Below the pieces are notes generated by a model. The model ran no database searches. It was not told the DNA's origin and was given only the letters and a program-made list of their open reading frames with translations. From JAAYYM01 sp964483155 (lineage in GTDB: Bacteria > Bacillota > Clostridia > Lachnospirales > Lachnospiraceae), in contig CAZAAC010000060.1 of NCBI GenBank assembly GCA_964483155.1, positions 1-12,061 on the forward strand: a stretch of DNA of 12,061 bases, given 5' to 3'. Made by a program: the position numbers and the translations under genes. Of this stretch, positions 6,169 through 12,061 are shown one piece after another. Positions within the stretch are counted from its first letter, which is position 1. The number at the start of each line of letters is the position of its first letter.

Positions 6169-7977
6169 ATGCCTAAGAAGCAAAAGAGCTGGAGTATATT
6201 TTTGAGAAAATTTAAAAGCATTCGCATGGCAATGCTGGTCTCTTTTTCAACATTGATTATTGTTACATTAATTTCTTTTTTGTTTATTTCTTTAAATTAT
6301 ACAGAAGACACAGTTCTGAATAATTCCACAGAATATACATCAAAGATTATTAAGCAGGTAAACGTAGATATAGATGCATACATTACTTATATGGAAAATA
6401 TATCTTCCCTTGTTGCTTATAATAATGATGTGCAGAACTATTTGTTTGATACAGATTTAAATTCGACTACGGAGACTGTTTTATATCAGAGTATTCTGAC
6501 ACAGTTCAGTACAGTTATGGAGGGTCGTGAAGATATTTGCAACATCGGGATTCTAGCCGATAGTGGTAAGCATGTATTAAATGCAGGAAAGTCTGAGCTT
6601 AATGAGTATGCTTCTCTTGACACTATGAAATGGTATAAGAATACAATAACAAATATGGGAACTACATCATTGTCATCATCGCATGTACAAAATCTGATTA
6701 AATATAATTATCAGTGGGTGGTTACCTTGAGCAGAAGTATTCGAAATCCTTATATCAATGGGGAATATGGAATCTTTTTTGTTGATTTAAATTATTCAGC
6801 AATCAGTGATTTGTGCGAAAATAATAGCTTGGGAACGAAAGGGTTTGTCTTTATATTGGATGCTGATGGGAATATTGTATATCACCCACAACAGCAATTA
6901 TTATACAGTGGACTTAAGACAGAACGAATCAATGAGGTAATGAATTGTACAGAAAACAGTTTTGTAACTGAAGAGGGTGATAATAGTAAGCTTTATACAA
7001 TTGCAACTTCTGAAAAAACTGGATGGAAAGTAGTAGGTGTGGCTTATGTATCGGAACTGCAGAGTAACAAGGATGAAACCCAATTAATATATATCGTGGT
7101 AACTGGCATGTTATTATTGACTACTATATTGATGTCCATTATTCTTTCTTCTGCAATTACCCGTCCAATAAAGGGGTTGCAGGAATCTATGAAAGAAGTG
7201 GAGCAGGGAAATTTTGAGGTGGTTGATACTTCTAGTGTATTGAATAATGAGATTGGAAGTTTATATCATTCTTTTAATGTTATGACGATACAAATACAGA
7301 GGCTGATGGAGCAGAATATCATTGAACAACGTCAAAAGAGGAAGAGCGAGCTTCGAGCATTACAATCTCAGATTAATCCACATTTTTTATATAATACACT
7401 AGATTCTATCGTATGGATGTCAGAGGGGAAGAAGTATGATGAGGTTGTGTTAATGACATCTTCACTGGCAAAGCTTTTCAGGCAAAATATAAGCAATGAA
7501 GAAGAATTTGTTGCTATAAAAAACGAAGTGGAATATACGGAGAACTATTTAATTATTCAACAAATGCGTTATAAGGATAAATTGGAATATCATATTGATG
7601 TCGATAAAGATATTTACATGAATAATATCGTAAAGCTTGTTTTGCAACCGCTGGTAGAGAATGCAATTTATCATGGAATCAAATATAAAGAAGGAAGAGG
7701 TTTAATAGAAGTGACTGGTTATGCCGAGGAAAATGAAATTATTTTGTCGGTACATGATGATGGTCAGGGAATGGATGAAGAAACGCTGCTGCATATCTTC
7801 GACAAGCATAGTGTAAACTATAAATCTAATGGAGTTGGCGTTTATAATGTACAACAGCGTTTACAGCTGCATTATGGCAAAGAGTATGGCATTCGATATG
7901 ATAGCAAAATAGGGGAAGGAACGACCGCAATGATAATTATTCCGAAAGAAATTAAGACGGGGGAGGTCTTCCTATGA
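6169..7977 (+). CDS. Sensor histidine kinase, YesM/LytS-like, with extracellular sensor domain and HAMP
   Basis: This is a 602-residue membrane kinase. It has transmembrane segment 1 at about 20-42, an extracellular region of about 260 residues that looks like a Cache-type sensor, transmembrane segment 2 at about 305-328, then a HAMP linker (SSAITRPIKGLQESMKEVEQ). The His_kinase block SQINPHFLYNTLDSIVWMSE carries the phospho-acceptor H405. The HATPase domain has the N box LQPLVENAIYHGI, the G1 box VHDDGQGMD and the G2 region GVGVYNVQQRL. It would autophosphorylate and pass phosphate to the AraC-type regulator encoded just upstream. The site before ATG 6169 is modest (AGAGGTAAAG). The stop overlaps the next start as ATGA, so the sugar-binding protein is translationally coupled to the kinase. 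The direct extracellular ligand, or the partner protein it senses, is not evident. Confidence 0.93.
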   Translation: MPKKQKSWSIFLRKFKSIRMAMLVSFSTLIIVTLISFLFISLNYTEDTVLNNSTEYTSKIIKQVNVDIDAYITYMENISSLVAYNNDVQNYLFDTDLNSTTETVLYQSILTQFSTVMEGREDICNIGILADSGKHVLNAGKSELNEYASLDTMKWYKNTITNMGTTSLSSSHVQNLIKYNYQWVVTLSRSIRNPYINGEYGIFFVDLNYSAISDLCENNSLGTKGFVFILDADGNIVYHPQQQLLYSGLKTERINEVMNCTENSFVTEEGDNSKLYTIATSEKTGWKVVGVAYVSELQSNKDETQLIYIVVTGMLLLTTILMSIILSSAITRPIKGLQESMKEVEQGNFEVVDTSSVLNNEIGSLYHSFNVMTIQIQRLMEQNIIEQRQKRKSELRALQSQINPHFLYNTLDSIVWMSEGKKYDEVVLMTSSLAKLFRQNISNEEEFVAIKNEVEYTENYLIIQQMRYKDKLEYHIDVDKDIYMNNIVKLVLQPLVENAIYHGIKYKEGRGLIEVTGYAEENEIILSVHDDGQGMDEETLLHIFDKHSVNYKSNGVGVYNVQQRLQLHYGKEYGIRYDSKIGEGTTAMIIIPKEIKTGEVFL

Positions 7978-8963
7978 AAACTGGAAAAAGAAAAAAATGG
8001 ATTGTATTAGTATTAGTATTTGTGATTATTATGGTAGGAATCTTCATTGCAATAAAGGAGTACAGAAAAGAGAAAGAAACTTTTAAAATGATATTTATTC
8101 CAAAGATTGTAGACGAGACGAATGATTTTTGGACATCACTGTTGGATGGGGTTGATATGGCAACAACAGAGTTTGATATTGATATGACAATTGTAGCGCC
8201 TACATCTGAAGAGGATTATGAACGTCAAAATGAATTGATTGAATGGGCTATTACGCAGAACCCAGATGCTATTTTAATATGTCCATGTAATTATACAAAG
8301 ACAACTGACGCAGCAAAAAAAGTCGTAGAGGCAGGTATTCATCTTATTTTAATAGATTCAGTAGTAGATGAAGAAATACAAGAAGCGATTATAGCGACAG
8401 ATAATGTCGAAGCGGGTACTAAGGTCGGAAAATATATGAAAAAATATGTTGAGGAAGACACAGAGATTGCAATTGTAGGACATGTAAAGGGTACTTCAAC
8501 AGCTATAGAGAGAGAATATGGTATCAGAGAAGGTCTTGAAGAAGCATCAGAACGTATTGTGGATGTTGTGTTTTGTGACTCATCGTCAGTTAAAGCATAT
8601 ACACTTACGGTTGAACTGATGAAAAAACATCCTAATATTACATTAATCGGTGGACTGAATGAGTATTCGGCAGTAGGTGCTGCAAAAGCAATTCGGGACC
8701 TGGGATTAGGTGATGCTGTAACCGTGGTTGGATTTGATAGCTCAACAGAAGAGATTAGATTGCTAGAATCTGGTATCTTTGAAGGTTTTGTTATTCAAAA
8801 ACCATTTAATATGGGTTATCTTGGCGTACAGCAGGCACTAAAAATTGTTAAGGGTGAAGAATATGAGCCTTATCTGGATTCTGGTTCGGAATTGATTACA
8901 AGAGAAAATATTTATACGGAAGAAAATCAAAAGCTACTCTTTCCTTTCAGGGGTGGAAAGTAA
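7974..8963 (+). CDS. Membrane-anchored ribose-type sugar-binding protein, probable sensory subunit
   Basis: This 329-residue protein belongs to the type I periplasmic binding protein family (ribose/galactose/LacI-like fold). The fold follows the N-terminal anchor, beginning at about residue 35 with FKMIFIPKIVDETNDFWTSL. It continues with NPDAILICPCNYT, AIIATDNVEAG, IAIVGHVKGTSTAIEREYG, TLIGGLNEYSAVGAAKAI and VTVVGFDSSTEEIRLLESG, the usual order of two Rossmann-like lobes and hinges. Residues 8-27 form a hydrophobic segment after a basic start, with no lipobox cysteine and no obvious cleavage site, so the protein is probably tethered at the outer face of the membrane. It overlaps the kinase gene by four bases and has no permease gene beside it in this operon. 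This fits a sensory role, presenting sugar occupancy to the kinase, rather than transport. The ligand is unknown. Confidence 0.85.
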   Translation: MKTGKRKKWIVLVLVFVIIMVGIFIAIKEYRKEKETFKMIFIPKIVDETNDFWTSLLDGVDMATTEFDIDMTIVAPTSEEDYERQNELIEWAITQNPDAILICPCNYTKTTDAAKKVVEAGIHLILIDSVVDEEIQEAIIATDNVEAGTKVGKYMKKYVEEDTEIAIVGHVKGTSTAIEREYGIREGLEEASERIVDVVFCDSSSVKAYTLTVELMKKHPNITLIGGLNEYSAVGAAKAIRDLGLGDAVTVVGFDSSTEEIRLLESGIFEGFVIQKPFNMGYLGVQQALKIVKGEEYEPYLDSGSELITRENIYTEENQKLLFPFRGGK

Positions 8964-9000
8964 AAAACAAACAAGAGAAGGAAAAACAACAAAAAACAAC

Positions 9001-9126
9001 AAAATATTATACAAAAAAGGTTAAGAAACTATAATGAATTGACCATCCTATGTTAGAATTTTCATTCCAACATAGGGCTGTCAGTTCAAAATCAGTAGTT
9101 TCTTAACCTTTTTTTATAAAATATTC
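9001..9126. repeat. Long imperfect inverted repeat (terminator-like or MITE-like element)
   Basis: Nearly the whole stretch can fold into one nested hairpin. The outer arms AAAAAAGGTTAAGAAACTA (9013-9031) and TAGTTTCTTAACCTTTTTT (9096-9114) pair over 19 bp and continue imperfectly outward to about 9001 and 9126. The middle arms are TGAATTGAC (9035-9043) and GTCAGTTCA (9080-9088), with one wobble. The inner arms are CCTATGTT (9047-9054) and AACATAGG (9069-9076), capped by GAAT/ATTC. The A-run on the left and T-run on the right make it a possible terminator in both directions, ending the sensor operon. Its length and TA-rich ends also suit a small non-autonomous element. The preceding 8964-9000 is A-rich and holds nothing else I can see. 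Confidence 0.75.
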
Positions 9127-9128
9127 AA

Positions 9129-9157
9129 TTAAAATTAGAAACGTTTCGGTATATAAT
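9129..9157 (+). promoter_or_regulatory. Sigma-A-type promoter of the sugar transporter operon
   Basis: A perfect -10 TATAAT (9152-9157) lies 17 bp after a weak -35 TTAAAA (9129-9134, 4 of 6 consensus bases). The operator palindrome occupies the spacer. The predicted start near 9164 leaves a leader of about 138 nt before the GTG at 9302. In that leader I see one 24-codon open frame without a ribosome binding site and no riboswitch I can recognise. Confidence 0.6.
9138..9149. promoter_or_regulatory. Operator palindrome in the transporter promoter
   Basis: GAAACGTTTC (9138-9147) is a perfect 10-bp palindrome of LacI-family operator form, followed by GG. AAACGTTTCGGT is shared exactly with the minus-strand site in the mutarotase promoter (4432-4443). 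Its place between the -35 and -10 boxes is typical for a repressor site. Confidence 0.65.
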
Positions 9158-9285
9158 TCTCACAGTGTTGATTATAAAGTAATAAATTGACACAGGGATG
9201 AAATTGTATTTTAAAGAAACAAAGCATGACGGGTAATGGCAGCAGGTTGTATAGCAAAGAGGGATACAGGGCAGAGCTCGAGTGC

Positions 9286-9296
9286 AGAGGAAGGTG
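9286..9296 (+). promoter_or_regulatory. Ribosome binding site that sets the transporter ATPase start
   Basis: AGAGGAAGGTG lies 5 nt before GTG 9302. No comparable site precedes the in-frame ATG at 9236 or the ATG at 9323, so GTG 9302 is the preferred start. Confidence 0.6.
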
Positions 9297-9301
9297 AAAA
9301 A

Positions 9302-10798
9302 GTGGGCGAAGTAATATTAACAATGAAGGAAATTGATAAGTCTTTTGTTGGGGTTCATGCCTTAAATAAGGTAAACTTTGAACTGAAAAAAGGAGAAGTA
9401 CATGCCCTGATGGGAGAGAATGGAGCAGGGAAATCAACATTGATGAAGGTGCTGACAGGCATCTACTCTAAAGACGCAGGGACAATCACTTATGAAGGCA
9501 AGGAAGTAGCCTATACGAATCCGCATGAATCGCAGCAGGCAGGGATTTCTATCGTACATCAGGAGTTGAATATGATGCATCATCTGACGGTAGCACAAAA
9601 TATTTTTATCGGCAGAGAATTCATGAAGGGGAAATTGATCAATGATAGGAAGATGAACGAGGAAGCGATAAAGCTATTTGAGAAATTGCATATTGAAATT
9701 GATCCAGCAGAAATGATGGGGAATCTGACTGTCGGGAAACAGCAGATGTGCGAAATTGCAAAAGCAATCTCAAAGGAAGCCAAGATCATTGTATTTGATG
9801 AGCCGACAGCAGCACTGACAGATTCAGAAATCGATGAGCTGTTCAAGATTATCAGAGATTTACGAGCAAAAGAGATCGGCATCATTTATATCTCTCACAG
9901 AATGGATGAGATCAAGGTCATCACGGATCGCGTAACGGTTATGCGAGACGGAGAGTATGTGGGGACGCTGGTATCGGATCGCTGTACCAAGGAAGATATC
10001 ATCAACATGATGGTGGGTCGTGTCATTTATGAAGAGCCAAAGTCAAAAAGCAATGTCGCAGAGGACGCAGAGGTTGTATTAGAGGTAAAGAACCTGCGAG
10101 CAGGAAGAATGGTAAAGGATGTCAGCTTCAAGCTTCATCGAGGAGAGATACTCGGCTTTGCGGGACTGATGGGTGCAGGCAGGACAGAAACAGCCAGAGC
10201 GATCTTTGGAGCAGACAGGCTGGAGAGTGGAGAAATCTATGTCAATGGAGAGCGCGTGGAGATCAAAACACCAGAGGATGCGGTAAGACATGGAATCGGT
10301 TATTTGTCAGAGGACAGAAAAAGATATGGATTAGTAATCGATAAGACAATCGCAGCGAACACAACGATGGCCACACTGGATCAGTTTTTAAAGAAAAACA
10401 AGCTGATAGACAGTAAGAAAGAAAATGAAGCAGCCCAAAAGTATGTAGATCAATTAAAGACAAAAACACCAGGTGTCAATGTACCAGTTGGGAACCTGTC
10501 AGGCGGGAATCAACAGAAGGTCGTTATCGGGAAATGGCTTGTTAGAAATAGTGATATTCTGATATTTGATGAACCCACCAGAGGAATCGATGTTGGAGCA
10601 AAGAGTGAGATCTACCATTTAATGAATGAACTGGCCAAGGAAGGGAAAGCCATCATCATGATTTCCTCAGAATTGCCTGAAGTACTAAGAATGAGCGATA
10701 GGATTGTAGTTATGTGTGAAGGACGAAAAACAGGAGAATTTGGAATCGAAGAAGCCTCACAGGAAAAGATCATGCATGTAGCTACCTTGCGAGAATAA
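9302..10798 (+). CDS. Sugar ABC transporter double ATPase (RbsA/MglA type)
   Basis: This 498-residue protein with two fused ATPase domains energises ribose/galactose/xylose-type importers from the cytoplasmic side. Domain 1 has Walker A GENGAGKST, the signature region LTVGKQQMCEIAKAIS, Walker B IIVFDEPTAAL and the switch histidine in IIYISHRMDEI. Domain 2 has the degenerate Walker A GLMGAGRTETARAIFG usual for this family, the signature LSGGNQQKVVIGKWL and Walker B ILIFDEPTRGIDVGAKSE. GTG 9302 gives a length close to the roughly 500 residues normal for RbsA and MglA. The frame is open to ATG 9236, which would add 22 residues (MAAGCIAKRDTG and onward) that look unlike the family. It is the first gene of an operon with the permease and the binding protein. 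The sugar cannot be assigned from the ATPase alone. Confidence 0.93.
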   Translation: MGEVILTMKEIDKSFVGVHALNKVNFELKKGEVHALMGENGAGKSTLMKVLTGIYSKDAGTITYEGKEVAYTNPHESQQAGISIVHQELNMMHHLTVAQNIFIGREFMKGKLINDRKMNEEAIKLFEKLHIEIDPAEMMGNLTVGKQQMCEIAKAISKEAKIIVFDEPTAALTDSEIDELFKIIRDLRAKEIGIIYISHRMDEIKVITDRVTVMRDGEYVGTLVSDRCTKEDIINMMVGRVIYEEPKSKSNVAEDAEVVLEVKNLRAGRMVKDVSFKLHRGEILGFAGLMGAGRTETARAIFGADRLESGEIYVNGERVEIKTPEDAVRHGIGYLSEDRKRYGLVIDKTIAANTTMATLDQFLKKNKLIDSKKENEAAQKYVDQLKTKTPGVNVPVGNLSGGNQQKVVIGKWLVRNSDILIFDEPTRGIDVGAKSEIYHLMNELAKEGKAIIMISSELPEVLRMSDRIVVMCEGRKTGEFGIEEASQEKIMHVATLRE

Positions 10799-10829
10799 AG
10801 GAAAAGTATAGGAAAGGGAAGAAGAGAAA

Positions 10830-11843
10830 ATGGAAAAGGAACAAAAGGTTTCATGGAAAAATAATTCGATTGTAAAAGCAGTCGGGACCCAAAGATTAGT
10901 AGCAATACTCGCATTATTAGTATTGATTCTATTCTTCAGTATCGTCAGTGCTTCCTTCAGACAGTATACGACATTTGTAAGTATTTTGGATGCATCGTAT
11001 TATATAGGATTTATGGCAATCGGCATATGCTTTGCAATTATCACAGGAGGAATCGACTTATCCATAGGAACAGTGTTAGTATGTTCCTCGCTGATATCAG
11101 GAACACTGTTTGTAAGAAGTGGATTTCCAATGGGGATCTGTTTATTGATAGGAGTTGCCATCGGTATCCTATTTGGACTTGTAAACGGACTGATGATCTC
11201 CAAGATGGATTTACCGCCCTTCGTAGCGACGCTGGGAAGTATGATGGTATCGAAGGCAATCGGCTCGATTTTCACGAGTGCACAGAGTGTTACCTGGCCC
11301 CAGACAAATCAACCCGGCGGGTGGTTTCGAAATATCTTTAAGATCAATATTACTTCGGCATCGGGCAGCCAGATATTGATACCAACAGGATTTATCCTTT
11401 TGATCCTATGTGCGGTCATCATGTCCATTGTACTGAATAAGACAAGAACCGGACGCTATATCTTAGCCTTAGGAAGTAATAAGGAAGCGACCAGACTATC
11501 TGGTGTTAATGTAGATAAGTATCAGACGATAGCCTTTGTATTTTCAGGAATGTTTGCAGGTATTGCAGGACTTGCCTATGGCGCGATTTATTCCACCCTG
11601 TTGCCAGGCGCTGGTTCCGGATTTGAAATGGATGCAATCGCCTCGGTTGTCATAGGAGGAACCTCTATGGCAGGCGGTGTCGGCACCATCTTTGGAACCA
11701 TCATCGGTGTGTATATCATGGCGGTACTAAAAACGGGACTTCCTTTTATCGGCCTCATGAATTACTGGCAACAGTTCTTTACTGGTATTGTACTGATATT
11801 TGCAGTATTTGTAGATGTCTTTAACAAAAGAAAGAAGAACTAA
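10830..11843 (+). CDS. Sugar ABC transporter permease (RbsC/MglC type)
   Basis: This 337-residue integral membrane permease has about eight to ten hydrophobic segments from residue 23 to the end. Family hallmarks are GGIDLSIGTVLVCSSLISG in the first third and NKTRTGRYILALGSNKEAT followed by RLSGVNVDKYQ, the cytoplasmic loop that contacts the ATPase. A glycine-rich stretch, ASVVIGGTSMAGGVGTIFGT, follows near the C-terminus. It would form the homodimeric sugar channel used by the double ATPase encoded 31 bases upstream, and receive sugar from the lipoprotein encoded downstream. The start has a purine-rich site (GGGAAGAAG) and a charged N-terminus as expected. The full length is normal for the family. 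Confidence 0.93.
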   Translation: MEKEQKVSWKNNSIVKAVGTQRLVAILALLVLILFFSIVSASFRQYTTFVSILDASYYIGFMAIGICFAIITGGIDLSIGTVLVCSSLISGTLFVRSGFPMGICLLIGVAIGILFGLVNGLMISKMDLPPFVATLGSMMVSKAIGSIFTSAQSVTWPQTNQPGGWFRNIFKINITSASGSQILIPTGFILLILCAVIMSIVLNKTRTGRYILALGSNKEATRLSGVNVDKYQTIAFVFSGMFAGIAGLAYGAIYSTLLPGAGSGFEMDAIASVVIGGTSMAGGVGTIFGTIIGVYIMAVLKTGLPFIGLMNYWQQFFTGIVLIFAVFVDVFNKRKKN

Positions 11844-11859
11844 TTAAACGCAATATTTC

Positions 11860-11873
11860 ATCCCCATGGGGAT
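11860..11873. repeat. 14-bp perfect palindrome between permease and binding-protein genes
   Basis: ATCCCCATGGGGAT is perfectly self-complementary and GC-rich against an AT-rich spacer. No T-tract follows, so it does not look like a full terminator. In the transcript it could give a short hairpin that slows 3' decay or partly stops transcription upstream of the highly expressed binding-protein gene. A protein-binding site is the alternative. Confidence 0.45.
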
Positions 11874-11917
11874 AAATATAAAACCATTAACCTAATTTAA
11901 AGGGAGGAAACAAAGAA

Positions 11918-12061
11918 ATGAAGAGAAAAATACTTAGTGTACTTGTAGCAACAGCAATGGTAACCACACTGCTCGCAGGCTGTGGTGCTAAGACAGAAGA
12001 AGCAGCAGCACCAGTAGAAGAAGCAGCAGCAGAAGAAGCAGCACCTGTAGAAGAAGCAGCC
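11918..12061 (+). CDS. Sugar ABC transporter substrate-binding lipoprotein (N-terminal part)
   Basis: Only the first 48 residues are in the window, and the frame runs open to the last base. The start MKRKILSVLVATAMVTTLLA followed by GC is a lipoprotein signal peptide with lipobox LAGC, so the mature protein would be lipid-anchored on the outer membrane face. After the cysteine comes a low-complexity acidic alanine-rich linker with repeated EEAA and PVEEAA units. A strong site AGGGAGG (11901-11907) precedes the ATG. The position after a double ATPase and an RbsC-type permease makes this almost certainly the sugar-binding subunit. The binding domain itself is outside the window, so that assignment rests on context. 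Confidence 0.8.
   Translation, partial: MKRKILSVLVATAMVTTLLAGCGAKTEEAAAPVEEAAAEEAAPVEEAA

Noticed and set aside
9226..9297. 24-codon leader peptide before the transporter ATPase
   Set aside because: No Shine-Dalgarno sequence and no regulatory codon run are visible, so it is not listed as a gene.
9158..9301. Possible riboswitch or T-box in the transporter leader
   Set aside because: I saw no conserved riboswitch core, no T-box motif and no terminator/antiterminator pair in this 5' leader.
9135..9440. Minus-strand open frame of 101 codons over the transporter promoter
   Set aside because: It is antisense to the start of the ATPase gene and covers the promoter and operator. Its composition is low-complexity and without motifs.
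1..12061. CRISPR array, tRNA, rRNA, transposase or phage genes
   Set aside because: No regularly spaced repeats, cloverleaf, rRNA-like sequence, or integrase/transposase motifs were seen on either strand.

Overview
The window looks like a chromosomal segment of a low-GC Gram-positive anaerobe, most likely a Clostridia/Lachnospiraceae-type Firmicute. The evidence is AT-rich DNA, AGGAGG-type ribosome binding sites, lipoprotein signal peptides, a YesM/YesN-type two-component system and the style of the proteins. I could not test the taxonomic placement by a search. All genes are on the + strand except a small sugar mutarotase gene at 3964-4398.

Region 1 (1-372) is the 3' end of an iron-siderophore/cobalamin-type ABC transporter ATPase. 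Region 2 (about 380-3880) is an envelope-signalling module. It holds an ECF sigma factor, a translationally coupled one-pass membrane protein that is probably its anti-sigma factor, and a YfbK-like von Willebrand A lipoprotein. Near-identical promoter-like elements (CCCATAAA, 15 bp, GCGTATAT) lie upstream of the sigma gene and of the VWA gene. This suggests that the sigma factor transcribes both its own operon and the lipoprotein gene. A strong bidirectional terminator (3912-3945) closes the module.

Region 3 (3964-12061) is a sugar sensing and uptake locus. A FucU/RbsD-family mutarotase gene is read divergently from a three-gene signalling operon: an AraC-type response regulator, a Cache/HAMP histidine kinase, and a ribose-type sugar-binding protein with an uncleaved N-terminal membrane anchor. 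This set resembles sugar-sensing three-component systems of the XylFII-LytS-YesN kind. A roughly 100-125 bp imperfect inverted repeat follows. Next comes a second operon encoding a complete ribose/galactose-type ABC importer: a double ATPase, a permease, and the first 48 residues of a lipoprotein binding protein cut by the window end.

The mutarotase promoter and the transporter promoter share the sequence AAACGTTTCGGT, which forms a LacI-family-type operator palindrome. The two transcription units are therefore probably co-regulated. My inferred model is as follows. The anchored binding protein senses an extracellular sugar and signals through the kinase to the AraC-type regulator. A LacI-family repressor or CcpA-like protein, not encoded here, also controls transporter and mutarotase expression. 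The mutarotase then interconverts anomers of the imported sugar. The sugar itself cannot be named from the sequence.
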